Origin: Taenia hydatigena
Lineage: Eukaryota; Platyhelminthes; Cestoda; Cyclophyllidea; Taeniidae
Assembly (NCBI GenBank): GCA_036345935.2
Contig: JADWOT020001904.1
Coordinates: forward strand, 1 to 64,000
Reading direction: 5' to 3'
Length of the DNA: 64,000 nucleotides
Part shown: positions 26,101 to 39,800 of the stretch, piece by piece
Layout: the number at the start of each line of letters is the position of its first letter
How positions within the stretch are numbered: the stretch's first letter is position 1
Notes under the pieces: generated by a model
The model's database searches: none
What the model saw: the letters and a program-made list of their open reading frames with translations, nothing else
Told to the model about the DNA's origin: nothing
Translations under genes and position numbers: made by a program

Positions 26101-29100
26101 TGCCACTTTTAAACAAAATATGGAATCCATTTATTGAGCAAGCAAAATGAACAACAGACACTAGTCACATTTCAGATAATTTTGGATTGGGTTGAGTGAA
26201 TAACACGGAAATTTTGCAGGAGCTTTAACCTTTGTTTAAGCAATTATCAACGATTTGAGAAGTTAGATAGCCTGACACCGGATCTGCGTCTCCTCTCTCA
26301 GCTTTTTATCGTTTATGGGGCAAATCCTATTAATCAGGATGCACTGTTGCGTAGTTGAACAGTCAATGACATTTACCGAATGCGGCACACATGAGAAGTC
26401 AATTGTCTGATCTTCTTGCCCTTTAACTAGATGTCACTATTTGCTGTAAGTCACTGAGTTCTGCAATCACAAATATTCAGGTTGCGAAGAGGATTTACTA
26501 GTGCTAAAGAAAAGAACAAGCAGTGCATTCGATGCGGATCGGAAAAAAATTTTTACTTTTGCTCACAATGAGATGAAACGTTGTTGTGGTGTTTTATGCA
26601 AGTGACCTTTGCGATATTAGTTCACATCAGTTGGTGCGACGCAGACCTCGCTAAAATGCCTATGCCGCATGTCTGTATGAACAAATTCATCCTAAACATT
26701 AGTTTAACTTTCTACTACACTTTCAAAGTGCATAAGGCAACCAGTGGGTAAGTGCAATAGTCCCATTTTGACTTCCATTTTTGGCTCTGCGTCAATAATT
26801 AGTAGTTTGACTTAAAAGTCTGAAATGTTAGCACTGAAAAATCTTGTAAAAATATAAAATATGCAAGACTTTTACATTTATTAAATTAAAAAAGCTGGTT
26901 ACTGTTTTTTTTACAAGCAAATGCAGTGTTATGAATTCTTATGCAGAAACGCAATTCATTGTGGATGGTGATCTTGTCATTTCGACTGTCAACGCCAACT
27001 TCTGCTTATGGTAGTTCAAAATTGGATAGTAGTAGTTAATTACGAGAAGATACCACTAAGAGAGCGAGGGTACAGAAGCAGGCAGGTTGTAACCATTCGA
27101 TATTCCGGAATGACTAATCTGTTAATGTTGTGATCTCGTAGATCAGTGCGGAAGCATGGATTTACAGGCTTGAACCTAGGACAAGAACAGAACACAAAAT
27201 TGAGCGGACGATTACACGAAATAGGGTCGGCGTAAAGGAGTGCATTATCCGCATATAGATATGAGGTAAAGGCATTTAATTAAATTACCGACAAAAGAAG
27301 AGATGGGAAAAGAATTTAAAGCATCTAGGTAATCGGTGCATGCTATTATTGGTAATGCGTCATATAATCCATTGGATAGGTTTTACTTAAGGGCGATTGC
27401 TTCTTGAGGGTGATGTAAGCATTCGAGAATTATGGATAATAACGGTCTTGTCAAGTCGTAACCCGCATGTAGGAAAGCGTGACTAGGGTCAGCCATCGCT
27501 GTCGTTCTGGCTACAATTTTTCATGCCCTTATTTCAAAGACACAAAAACAAAATCACTCTGCGGCTCGAATCATATGCCTATTTCTTTGAAGACTTTTGT
27601 CACATGCTCTGCAATCTGTTGCGCGATTCGCACGTAACCATGCAATCTAAAAACTTGCCACAGAGTTAGAGTCACACCAGGTGCGTCGAACAACCAACCC
27701 GGTTCTTGTACACGGGTCGTGTTTTGCTGTAGACAGGTTTGAAGCGATGTTATTTTCACACCACATGCCTCGCATCAACCATCACTAACGGCACCTACAG
27801 AAAAGTGCGAAGACCAAAAGGCTCTAATTGTATTTAAGCAATTTTTGAGCATAATATGAAATCATGACTTTGCAAGCGAAATTTCATTTAGAGTCGCTGT
27901 TGCCACGCTATCGCTCTTTTTTTCTTTATTGAGGTCGTATGTAAATGTCCCCATTTATCGTTAGGCGAAGCTAAGCTGAATATTTCGTGCCTAGTACGAC
28001 AGTTCAACTTAGGCTCACAGGAGACAAACATTCTTTTATACCTCACATCATTGCTTGGAACTGAACGATCTGGTCAAGCATTATTCTCATTTGCCTTTTG
28101 TCCAAAATATGTGGTCGCTTAAACTTTATTGCGTTAATCAAAAGAACCCTGTGACCTAATTATAAAGCCATTTATTCCTTCCACATCTTATGGGCTCTAG
28201 CCTACTTTTGCCGAAAAGCATATCATAAATCGCACTTGCCATCGGCCAGTAGCACTTCTGTTAAATGGGAAAATAATAAACTCATACACAAGGGCACCAT
28301 ATACTGCGGGATTAGCTACCTCTAGGAAATTTATGTCTTCTAAGCCTGATGCATGTATTTCCTAGTCAAACCGAATTTCTTTATGTATTGGGCTTTATTT
28401 CATGCATACCAGCATTATAGCCTTTAACATTTTCGAAGACGCAAAGTTGCAAATTCTGCGAAACTTAACCCCGCTTTGAAATTTAGTGTCTATAACGTTA
28501 TCATCTCTTCCTCATAAAGTGCGTATAAGCAGCAAAAGAGAAGTATAATGATCAAGGCGCAGCAAGATCTTTCTTGCTGTCGCACAGGCAGAATTTGACG
28601 ACGGTGAAGCAATGGTCACAATCATTAAGCACAGGAGGATAAGGGACGCTCTTAATGACGATAAACCCAATATGACTAAGGCTATTTCTGCAAAGGAAAA
28701 ATAAGGCTAATTGGCTTGCCTTCGGACAGAAATAGGAAAAGTTTCTCTGCAACCTTTGCTAATGCCATCTTTCTAATCCATTAAAATTTATTGGGAAGAG
28801 GGAATAAAGTAGCTCTTAGTCATCTCTCTTTCGTGAGGATCAACCGGAGCTTTAAGACTTTTCTAATCTTGACATGTGATCGTCTCTATCCCTTGTTATT
28901 CACAAAACTTGTTGAGAATCGAAGTTGTTCTTTAGGTTTTGACTTATTTTGCACAATCGAGACTATTTAGACATGTCATCCAGGTGCATAGTGCAACCCG
29001 TCAGCTGCCTTTAGGTGACACAAGACTACCCTCAGTTGAGGCTCTTTTACGAACACGCAAAAAATATTTTTGTTGGCAATGCCAAAATACTGCTGCACTT

Positions 29101-32100
29101 ACGCAAGACGAGTTATTGTAAGGGACTTGCACATTTGGTGGTAAAGAATAACCGGCGACTCACAAAGCCCTTTTACATTAAGCCATTTAGCCTCAAAAGA
29201 TCTGCCTATGTTACGTTGGAATACTAATTACAAAGCATACACTCTACCACAAGCTCTTTAAACTGTTACTGCTTGCTAGAACATAAATAAAGCGGCTATA
29301 TTCGAACGACCATTGTATGCCGTTGTCAAAGATGGCACAGCAGAACATGTGCACTGAATGTGCGATTGCAAATACAGAAAGGATGCAATTACCAGTGACT
29401 AGGCATGAAATGTTTGAGTGCCATAAAGATCGTGTGCTCGTGTAAGCTTATTTGCTTCCGCTGCCAGCTCGCCCCAGCATTTCGTCTTTATTTTACTTCT
29501 CATTTTGCAACAAGCATCTTCATTGTTGCAGTTCGTCTACTTATTGACCTTCTCTGCCCTTCTCAGCTTCAAACCACTTTGCTCATCTTAGTCCTTCTGT
29601 TTTGATTTCTCCTTCACTTGACACTCCCTTATAGTATATGTCGATGACCTTGCTCACGCACTGTGACGAAGTGTATCCATACAGACCTCTAGTACGCTTA
29701 AGTGAAGGAGCCGCACAATTGCCATCACAGCTAATCTTCATTATTCATCGTCTTCCTCCAGCACCAAACACCTCAGCACTGCTACTAGGTCCAATTTTTA
29801 CCACCCGTCTCATCAAATGAGGTAATGATATATCTTTTGAAAATAGTGGCTCGCCATGTATTTGTGAGTAAAGGTTTTGCTTAGGTAACGTTCGCCTTAA
29901 GGCCTTTACACATGCAACACAAAGGATATTAGTGCCCCTCCATGTGCGCAGTAAGTCTTTAAGAGGTTCTTCTCAGAAATTGAATTGGCGCTCTCAACTT
30001 TCACATCGCTGCGGTCCATCTGTGTCAACTCATCGATTGGCCAACCGATCAATAAGAACAGCTCTCTTAAGGTTGTTGTGTATTGATTAGATGGTTTAAA
30101 AGTAAATAGGATGCAAGGCACCTGGAATCACGGCGATGTTTTACAGCTTTTCTTACCAGAAGAGTAGCCGGGTGCCATGATAGGGGCGGGAAAGAAAAAC
30201 CAACTCAAATGAGCAACCTTTGCATCATTCCCACTACATGATCAGCTTTTAAGTCTAGCAGAGAGGAATGCCTCTCACTACAGATATCTTTGATGGTACA
30301 GCTCTACCACTAAGCAGTCAGTAGAGAAACTGCATCAACTCCGTTCATCAAATTCGACTAGGGTGCGTCTTTCGCAAAGCTATTCTAAATGGGTATTTTA
30401 AATAAAACCATCGAATTTTGCCGACGCTGTGAGTCTGGCAAACTACGTCCAGAAAGCTGCTTTGAAAATGGCTTCCAGTGAATGAATTTGCCCTACTTCG
30501 AATGGCAGTAATGCGCAATCGTAGCCTTGAGCAATGTAAAAATAATGCGTTTCAATTTATGTCCTGACTTGCCTCACCCATACGCCTCTTCAGTAGGAGC
30601 ACTCGAATCTAATCCGATTCGGTCAGGTCACACTAATGTAACAAGCCTAACCGAAGACAACCAAATGAGTAGCATACGACTTTTACATTGACTGTTGCAC
30701 GGGGCAAAACACTAGTTTAAAGTAGTGTAACATTTAGAAGTAGTGAGTAGAGCAGCTGCGGTGGAGGTAAGCAGATGGCATGCTTACGCTAAGGGACCCA
30801 ACGATGCAGCGAGAGCACTTCGTGCAATGTTTATCAAACCAATCTGCTCCAGTCCAAGCGCATACATGTTAGCTTAAATGGTGTCCTGTAATCTTAGCAA
30901 TATGGCAAGGCAATTCATTAGACCCTTATTCCAATCTTCTTTTTAGCAAGTTTTCCACAAGCATCACTTTTGCTACCTTATCGTTTATGATCTTACACAG
31001 GGTCACATTATTCAGTGGAAGATGCCTATCCCTCTTGACTCAGCTGTTCTGGATTTTTCAAAAATAAGACTCCGTGTTGACATTACGCTACTCATTATGT
31101 TGCGCTCGGGCCTACTTGTTGCCAGTGTACAAGCTTACTTTTTAGTGTAACGGGTTTTCTCAGATTAATCTAATATTTTTGTTTTTCCAAACACTTAATT
31201 CTGTTCAAAGAGCTATAATTTTCTAGTCTAACGTCAGCGTTTAGTTTCTCCAAATGTTCACATATCATTGCCACCTTCGGAGCTAAGCTGCTTCAGCTTA
31301 AAAGATTGTTACTATGAAACAAGGCAATTCACCTACCTTCTTCATAAGTAAAAATCCACTGACTTTTAGATCACCTTTTGCGTTTTCCTTATAGCTAAAA
31401 TTTGGATTTCCCTCAACTCATCCCCGATAGATGCGGCCCACTAATCCATTATCTTGAAACCCCAAACTAAAAATAGGAATATTAACATGCGCAATTTAAA
31501 CTTTTTGCAACTTAAGAGAACGTGACCAACGAACGAATTAATAATTTGCATTACTTTTAATGTGGCTCTTACATTGTGCCCTTATTTAATTAGAGGAAAA
31601 TTTAAATCTTTTCTGGATCCCACGTAGTAACGATTTGTCATGCACACGCACTTTGTTAGCATGTTGTTAAAGTGACCGCATTCGCACGAAATGGTGGATT
31701 GAGTAAAAGTTCAAAAGTGGTTAAATGTAAGGCCAAGTGCCATTTACTTCGGACGCGGCATTGTAATGAAAAGCAAAAAACATTGAGACTACTAGAATAA
31801 GTATCCATGAGTAGAATGCAGGGATTAGTAGGACTCGAATACATAGCCAGATGGAAGGTATTTCACCTGCTTATAATTTGCGCGACCCAAGTTATTACCT
31901 TACTCCTCATTCACACCTACTCCAATTTAGAAGCCGCGTTACGCAGTTAGTCAGAAGCGACGACTGCAGGCGAACGTAAATAAGGAACTACTAAATAGGT
32001 TGATGATGTGTGACTAAGGTCTGGATGATTCTCGCTCTCCGAATGCAAGAGAATATAGCTTATTGATTTTTCTCAAGGACAGTCGTTCCCATGGCACCAT

Positions 32101-34432
32101 GTCCACGCAAGCATTTGCTACTTAAGCGAAAGCTAGGAAGGAGTTGTTTTTAGCAGTATCATCACTTGGGCACTCAATTTGGCTCCCAACGATAGCGTCC
32201 CAAAGGTGCCTTCTTTGCTGTCAATTATAGGTGCATGAAGCACCTCCACAGGGCAGTTTTGATGCTCTAACCGCCTTTAGAATAGCCCTCTGTGCTTAAA
32301 ACGGCAAAAAACACTTAGCTACGTAATGAGAGAAGGGAATCAAGGATGATGGAAGGGGAAAAACGTTTTAAATCAGTGACTCAGAGTTTAATTAAATTCA
32401 GGTACAGATAAGCTAAATCTTGTTCCCTATCAATTGCGTTTTTAATCATCCCTCTCGATACGCGTTCATTAACCTGTTCCGCAATGGATTACTAACGCTC
32501 ACTTGTGGTCCTAAGTGACAAATGGTTGACACGTCCTACTACTCGAGGTGGTAGAAATATTTAGCGGATGCAAGATGGCATTTGAAATGCCAGCAAAGCC
32601 ACTCAAAAGAGGAAAACTCCCAGAAAAGGTCACCCCAAACAACACAATTGTAGATCACTTGAGGAGGAAGCCTTGCCAATCGCTGCATATTGCGGTGGTA
32701 AATCCATCCTCATGGTGAATTCGGTCTCTCCATTACCGCTCAGCGGACTCAGAAAGCACTTATTTATTAAAAAGACGACTGGCTGCAAAGCCATACGTGC
32801 TTTCGTGCGCGAACCTTACAATTTCTTTCCGAATAGCAGATGACTTGAAGTGTCTCGACCGCACACTACTTGTGGATCGAACACTCACTTTGAAGGAAAA
32901 GCAGTTAGTCTCAATGAGGTGCTCATTTCCAGCCTTGTTGATCATAACTTTTGCTGGAGGGGATGTAACGAATAGGTACAATTTGAATAGATTTGCAAAG
33001 AAGTTACAATGCAATGTCCAAATATTAGCAAATACAGAGGAGTCAATGTTACCTATTCTTTGTTCGCTTATCGAATTCAAAGAGGGACTGCGCATTAATT
33101 TCTTCAGCTTTCCCTTCCCAAAGTAAGCTCTTTCCTTATTACTTACGCATAAAAGCCAAAGAAAGAACTCGGTTTGATGGTCAAGCTTGGTTATGCATTC
33201 GTGGATACGAGACGTTCGTGCAGTAAAAAGAAGACTCTTACATATTGCGTTGATGACATCTTTTCAATGTTTGAAAGTACGTCACCCTCTGGGTTAGCAG
33301 GTCAGTTATTTAATCCTTGATGCGTATGGTGCTGGATTGATGAATCTGAAGCGCAGCAAGACGAAGCTCGAGGTTCTTAATCGGGCTAGCAAAGCAGTAT
33401 CCAATCACCAGTTGTTGTGTCTATCAGTACAAAATTGTCATTAATTCTAGCTGACTTAATAAACACCTAATTGCAAGCAGCATTCTGGTTACTATTTTAT
33501 CAGTAGTGACGGCGCGTCAAATAAACGATCAGTCAGAAATTAAGTGACCCATTGAAATGCCTGTTGGTCAAAATTTGAACCAATGCATGTCTTTTTAAAA
33601 TAATACTAGTGTTTAATACCTAGGTGTCAGTAAAATGAACAGAAATTTACCTGCCATCGAACGTCACACCTATACAAATATTTAATAACAAATTTTCATC
33701 CAAAAAATTAAAGTAGTTAAAAATGTGAAACGTACATCCGTAAAATCAAGTGGGCAATGTGCCGAGTAGAAGCGAAAATAAATGCCCATGACGCATGCAT
33801 TTTTAAAAGCAGCAAATAAACTGCGTATTGCATTTGTTCAAAAGTTGAAGCAAGTCGTTAAGTTGCCCTACGTTGCTCGTCAGTTTTATGGTCATTGGCG
33901 GTAGTAGTTCTGCCGGTGCATTAGATTCATTGCAGCACCATAAATGTGAGGGTAGTGGTGAGAGAGGACTCTATTCTGACAGAAAGTGACTTATTTAAAT
34001 CACTGGATACGAGCCTTGAATTCCATGAGAATGCATCATATATAACTGGAAAATACTTACCTGTGCGTTGGACATTGCTTTGCACATAACCCGGGTAGGG
34101 GTAAAAAACCTTTTGTGGCTTCAAATTTTGCTACTCTCTTTGCATCTCTGCATCATCCACCTGTTAAAATGTCAATCTTATTACTCGCTTTGCATAGCAA
34201 TGGTGTCAGGCATGATTTTATTTGTGCTGACATATTTACTCAAAACTCAGCAGCAACGAGGTCTAAGATGAGGGTAACGGACAAGAAACTCTTGACATTC
34301 TCCTACCTTCTTTGCAAAAACACGGAGCTTGATACACCTAACATCAAGTAAAGAGAAAATACACGCATGATAATCTTTCTCAACGTTTACTTAGCGAAAT
34401 GAAAGGTTCAAAACGTCATTTATACTAAGTCG
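23151..34432. other. Long non-coding spacer, about 11 kb
   Basis: No gene was recognised. Open frames are short and featureless. The longest is 111 codons on the minus strand (32760-33095), with an overlapping 109-codon plus-strand frame (32797-33126). A short patch at about 33240-33290 that could encode a reverse-transcriptase YxDD-like motif is treated as a finding. Confidence 0.45.
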
Positions 34433-34694
34433 TCTTCAAAGTTTACTAGAGCTATCCTATTGTTATATACAATGGCCAGACACTTTAGACAATGCCAGAT
34501 AGTGGGGATGATTGGAGTAAGAATGGGTGATCGAGCACCTACCTGCCTGGTTAAGAACAATGAGGGTGATTAAGCGCTCACCTGCACGTTGGCTTAAGGA
34601 ATTGCAGCGCTATGATTAAGCAGGTTAACGCAGAAAAGTGTGTGTTCATGGTAATGCTTGCATTTATGGAGTGCCCGATTCGGTCCACACATTT

Positions 34695-35560
34695 TAGCTC
34701 CTTACCTTTATTTTTCCGGTCATTGTGAGGCGGGACCTTCTCACACCTCTAGATCTCTCACGCGTCTCCCACCTTCACCCATTTTGAGCTTAATAAAAAT
34801 TGTCTCCTATCTTCCCCCATCCTCCCGTCATGCCTCATTGTCTGCCAGCGCCCTCCTCGTAATCGATTTGATTGACTGGGACAAGTTAGAAGACGACGAT
34901 GAGATGAAATATGCCTTCGCACTTACGTAAACACAAGCACACACACACGCTCCTACCTGTTTTCGTGGGACATCAAGGTGACTCTACAAAAGGACGGAAA
35001 GAAAAGTAGACAATGACATCTACACAATTTTTGGCAAACAGACAGGCGTAGATGCATAGCGAAAACAAAGCAGGCAGCCTAGAGCAGAAAACACATTATC
35101 TTACCCATTATTGTAAGGCGTCAGGTAGAGAGATTCTCCTAAAGGAGAGATAAAAAGGATTGGGAAGTGGGATGAGTAGATAGGAATTTGACCACTTCAT
35201 AACTTACAAAGTAAGAAGTAAAGACCTAAAGCCCATCTTTGTCCTCGAAAGGGCAAGTGAAGGTGGAGTAGAAGACGAAAATTGAGGCGAAGTGGTGTAG
35301 AATACACTAAAGTGACAGAAAGAAAGATGGAAGTGGAAAACGAATGGTAATCTAGCATCGATATGTTAAAGCAGGATTTGATCGCGGGTTGAGCATGATT
35401 GAGTCAGATCCAGTCTACCCGCGCTAGTATGATCTAAGTTATGATTCTGTGTCTTAATTAATCGTGCCATAACCGAGATTGACAAATAGGGGTAAATGAA
35501 AGGAAACCCGCAAAGGGGGCGCTGACTGACGATGAAGTAGGGGTGGAAAGTGGAACATGG
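34695..35560 (-). mobile_element. Element E with inverted ends, damaged copy in A3
   Basis: The left end carries TAGCTCCTTACCTTTATTTTTCC, as in the other E copies. The interior matches 5925-6010 when reversed (TCAATCTCG, a degenerate ATTAAATAAT region, AGACTGGAT). The other inverted arm is only partly present, around 35515-35555. A CA-rich run at 34934-34953 corresponds to the GT runs of the other copies. Confidence 0.5.
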
Positions 35561-35810
35561 AACATGTTACTACTCCATCAAGCAATCTACTTAAAAAACT
35601 GCACTCCTGGATCTTACCCTAGTAGACTTTACTTTCTTTTTTCCATAATCTCACACATCTGCATCGTCGCTGTTCAAACATGAACCATTACGTCTTTGCC
35701 GTGAGTACGCAAACCTTTCCCTTCATTTACATATTTTTTTATCACCGCGCTCTTTCAGCTTTCTTTGCCATTACAGATAACTTGCATTTTGGTTACATCT
35801 ACATTACCAA

Positions 35811-36640
35811 ATGCTGCGAGAATTTACAGAAGGAAGTAAGCTGCTGAATCTTAATTCTGAGCAAATCTCGATCAAAGCAGACAAAAGAGAGCGCATCTCT
35901 AGACCCGCAGTGTCGAAGCTCCCCTTGCCACAACAGACACCCTACACATCAGCCACACCTACGTTGTCCGATTTTAAAACAAGAACTGCTGCAATCTCTT
36001 ACAGAAGGAAACGAGCTGTTGAATCCCACTTCTGAGCAATTTTGGATTAATACGGATAGAAACAAACGGATCACTACACCTCTGTTATTCTTGAGCTCGT
36101 TGCCGACATATGATCATTAGGCTTCGACCACACCTGTACTCTGGGATTGTAAAATGGGAACTGCGGCAAGCGATCGCAGAAGACAACCCACCACTAAGTC
36201 TTGATGTTGATCAATTCTGGATCAAAATTGCATGTATTTGCGCTATCAAAGTTTTCTTTGCCAGAACGGGATCCCTGCATATCGGGTGCGCCAAAACTGT
36301 CAGATTTAGAACGAGAACTGTCGCGAGCAATTACAGAAGGAAGCAGAATGCTGGCTTTCATTTCTGGCCAATTTTAGATTAAAAGGGACAGTAAAGAATT
36401 TCGCTTGATGCTCTTGTTGAAAGCATTTACAGAATAAGACATGCATATGACTTTCAATTCAGATCTTTTCTGGTCACAGAGGTGCCCGACTGTTTTGGGA
36501 CGCTCTCACCATCGGTCAAACCTTACTATTTACAATTTGGTACGAGAACTGCTGCAAGTAGCTACTGAACAAGATAAGCTGCTGCGTGGAAATTCTAATC
36601 GATTCTGGATCCAAAAAACAGGAAATGGTGCAGCTTGATA
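35811..36640 (+). repeat. Tandem array with peptide-like period inside A3
   Basis: About five degenerate units start at GAA-Leu positions near 35820, 35983, 36158, 36315 and 36546, so the spacing is irregular, roughly 155-230 bases. Each unit, read in its own frame, gives a similar peptide: ELLQSLTEGNELLN, ELRQAIAEDN, ELSRAITEGS and ELLQVATEQDKLL. In most units this is followed by QFWI or RFWI about ten residues later. The first unit has a short deletion and the fourth ends in a stop. The spacer between units also repeats (TTGCCA... blocks). The frame is not continuous across units. It may derive from duplicated exons or from a minisatellite that happens to read well. No known domain is recognised. 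Confidence 0.6.
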
Positions 36641-38224
36641 TGCTTGTGTTATTTTCGCTTTCTCTGCCAAAATAGGCAACTCAGCTGTTTGCCTGGTCTA
36701 AGTTTTACTGCACAATACGAAGAATATCACAGCTAGCAGCGAAGAAAGAAGCATTTGAGTACAAAATTGAATAATTGCAGATGTAAAACCAAGAAAATAA
36801 TTTGCAGATCTGTACTTACGTTAGACCAGTTTTCGTACTGAAACCATTTGCATTACATTGTGTTCACTCCTAAGCAACAAATGTCTTACAATTGAACTGC
36901 GATCCGCTGGAACGCAAGTAACCTAACATTTGTAAACTAATCTTAGTTCATCACATATTACAATGAACAAAATATGGCGCAGTGTAATATTTGTGCTCTC
37001 TGACTGTTTGTTAATGCACACTCTGAGTACAGCTGCGTGACACAAAATGTCACGTGTGCAGAGGAGATCTGCGTTTTTGGCATCGTAGCGGTTTAATAGC
37101 CGAGGCTTTATTGGAATCCCTTTAGAGACCAAAGTGGGGAATGCTTACAGTGCAGTGTGCTTGGACTGGTTCGCCATCGTTTTACTTCTGTAACGCCTTA
37201 TGTGTGCTACCAGTCACAAGCTAATTTTATTCTCACCTTTCCGATGGCGGCGGAATGCTGTGAGCAGCCCCTTCGTGACTAACTCGTTTTCTCGCCTTGC
37301 CTTGAAGGCTCCTAACTATGGCTGTTAAATAAATTAAATCGACTAGTATTTTACATATGCGGGTACTCGATCATTTTGTATGAAACAATTTGCTACGCAT
37401 TACTGATTAATTGTTCAGTAAATAGCTGTCGTTAGTTTATGCATGACTGACATGATAAGAAACCATGAAATTCAATTTATTTCCACCTACAGTATGCCAA
37501 AGGCAGAATTCTGATGTTGAATCACTCGTTAAAGAACTCATGACTAGCAAGTTATGCTCCAGTCAAAAGCCTTACATTCTAGTGAAATTCATGGCCCGCA
37601 ATTCATTCTTACCAAGTAGTTCTCGGTAAGTAAGACATGTATCTAAAAAGTATGGCCCATTTCTGCGGAAACCATGCGCTTCTAGTGTAGCAACGGATTC
37701 AATTTGCCAACCAGGAGACTAGCAGTTACCGCTGATTATCCCGAAAATAATGTGCGAGATAATTAGCTTAAAGACTTGTTTCACTTGAAAATCTCAAATG
37801 CTAAACGTATTTATTTTTGGTCTCAAACGATACGTGATGCATTACAACAAACATATATGACCAAAGGATTGAGTTTTATAGACCTTATTGGAATAAAATC
37901 TATCATTCACCATACGCGCGAGTCTCTATCCAGTAAAATTTTCCTCCATTTGGTTCTACTTTTCTTTTTAGACGAAACCTGACAACAACGTCTTTCACTT
38001 ATTCTTTTCGAACATCACCTTTTCTTCAAACTTAGAACTGGATCCTTCCTGCTCCACTACATTTGTAATTTACATTAATCATCGATTGACAATGCTATAT
38101 TGCATAGCAGGCACACCTTTGCACGAATCTGTACGTACGAAATGATGTGCCAAGTAGAGCAGTCTTAGCTGAATCAAAATCGCACGTTTATTATGCATTT
38201 AAAAGTGGTAAATTGTAAATTGAA

Positions 38225-39255
38225 AACACGCAACAGATTGAGACCAAGGGGAGGCAGCATAATATCCCCATCAACAGCAGTTAACAAACATGTAGACCAT
38301 AATATGTGTGCTAAACACTAGTGTAGCGCCCTGAGGCTTCCCTAAAGGCAAAAGAAGGCAGAATACTACGGTAGAATATATATTTTTACCAGACAGCGGG
38401 AAATGAGCTGCTGGCATGGCCCAAGGCCAGCCTACGCGGCTGGGGCAATATGGCCACCTCTGTGACCCTCACAGAAACCGGCAGCTTAAACAAACAAAGT
38501 ATTACAACTAGACATACATCATCCCCTTTAGTATGGCAATTCTTCCCTTAAAATTAACAAGGCATGAACTTTGAGTCTAATAATGCTCTTAGTTATTTCT
38601 TTACTGTGTTTGTTTTGTTTGAGTGCATGTTACAACTCAATATTATTATAATACGGTACATGAGTGTTGGTATTTCATTCATGGCTTGTTGCTCCAAGGC
38701 AATTTGCTATCCATACAGCTTGTCGTATGGGAGGGAAAGAGTATTCAGGAAAACAGACTTCATTATTCAGGACTAGGCTCTTTCCATGACTTCGGCACGT
38801 CCTCTAAGCGGATTCGCGTTACTTCTCCAGGCTTTTAGCTGCAAATGCTAATAAATTTATTCTAACGGGAATATCGTGGAAGCGTGTAGTAGGTGTGTGC
38901 GCGATGGCAATGTCACAATCTATTAGGTTTGATCAGATTTGGCTCATCAGTTACGAGAAGTCGACAAGGCACTGAAGTAAGAGCCTTGATGTGTAGTTTA
39001 ATTGACTACACTGCTTGGGGGACTTTGTTGATGGGTGGGTAAGTGGATAGGTACGCAGCAAAGTCATCGTCTGGCAGGTGGATTTTTCCACTTAATCACC
39101 TTTCTTCCTCACATCACTTACGACTAGTTGCTAAAGAAGTGATAATTGGCTTGGCAACAGTAAGGAAAAGGGTGCTCTTCCTTCTTACCTTCCATCGAAT
39201 TACTTTGTGGAACTTGCTCACGACTCGCCAATGACCGCCTCTTCTTATTAAATAC
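38225..39255 (-). repeat. 5' part of repeat A in A3, interrupted by D
   Basis: This sub-segment is the best aligned part of A3 to A1 (1545-2340). The flanks of the D insertion are visible. On the minus strand A1 reads ...CTAAAGGGG followed directly by the GTGTAG...TTTAGCACACAT block. In A3 the same two blocks are separated by about 200 bases of D. Confidence 0.7.
38330..38530 (+). mobile_element. Short repeat D, copy 2, nested in A3
   Basis: About 200 bases are present here but absent at the equivalent point of A1 (about 2215). The inserted sequence resembles 22990-23150. Its two edges carry CCTAAAGG and CCCCTTTAG, which are complementary, although part of this is already in the empty site. 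A six-base-pair hairpin (CCAGCC/GGCTGG) lies in the middle of this copy only. Confidence 0.6.
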
Positions 39256-39800
39256 CACCATCATCCTGTTGATTACGTGGCAGAGTGCTTTAATTAGCAA
39301 ACCGAATGCAGACGGATACCCCTTTTCGCCTTCTTATTCTCCTCGCCCCCTTTATTCGGCCTCGGACTGTCTTCAACCCTCCTGCTACCCTAGCCAATGT
39401 CCGACCCAATATCCACCTCGATGTGCAACTGCTACTGAGCGCCAATTCAGTAGCAATCGAATTCTGCTCCCATAACATTCCAGCAGAAGAGTATGAGCAG
39501 GTAGACGTCGGATGGGATAAGGGAGTTGCAACAGCAATCGCCCTCCTTCTCCTCCTCCTAAACCCTCTTTGGTAACACACTAATTAAGCATTTACACCAC
39601 TAGTTACCACTGTTAGGACTGTGTTGTTTGGAGCACACGCTGTTCGTAAATTTAAGCCTTACCTTCCTGTATTAAGGGTCGTGCTGATGGCGGTTTGAGT
39701 AGGCAAGCATGCATACATGCAGGCATTTTCCTCCCATTCATCTTGAAAGCAAGGGAAGATGAGGTGGAGAGCTCACGTGCTAACGCACTTATTGTGATGA

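Larger units (their letters stand above)
34433..39800 (-). repeat. Large dispersed repeat A, copy A3 (inverted)
   Basis: The reverse complement of this segment aligns by eye with A1 from about 6870 back to about 1003. It contains the E element at its left end, a tandem array (35811-36640), the A core near 37700 and the nested D insertion (about 38330-38530). It lacks the part corresponding to about 4070-5780 of A1. Because it is inverted relative to A1 and A2, simple tandem duplication cannot explain the three copies. A 94-codon minus-strand frame (39652-39936) overlaps its far end and is not conserved in A1. Confidence 0.8.

Noticed and set aside
34064..34100. Fragment of repeat A near CATTGCTTTGCACATAA
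   Set aside because: It shares about 17 bases with A1 near 2980, but the flanks do not align, so it may be chance.
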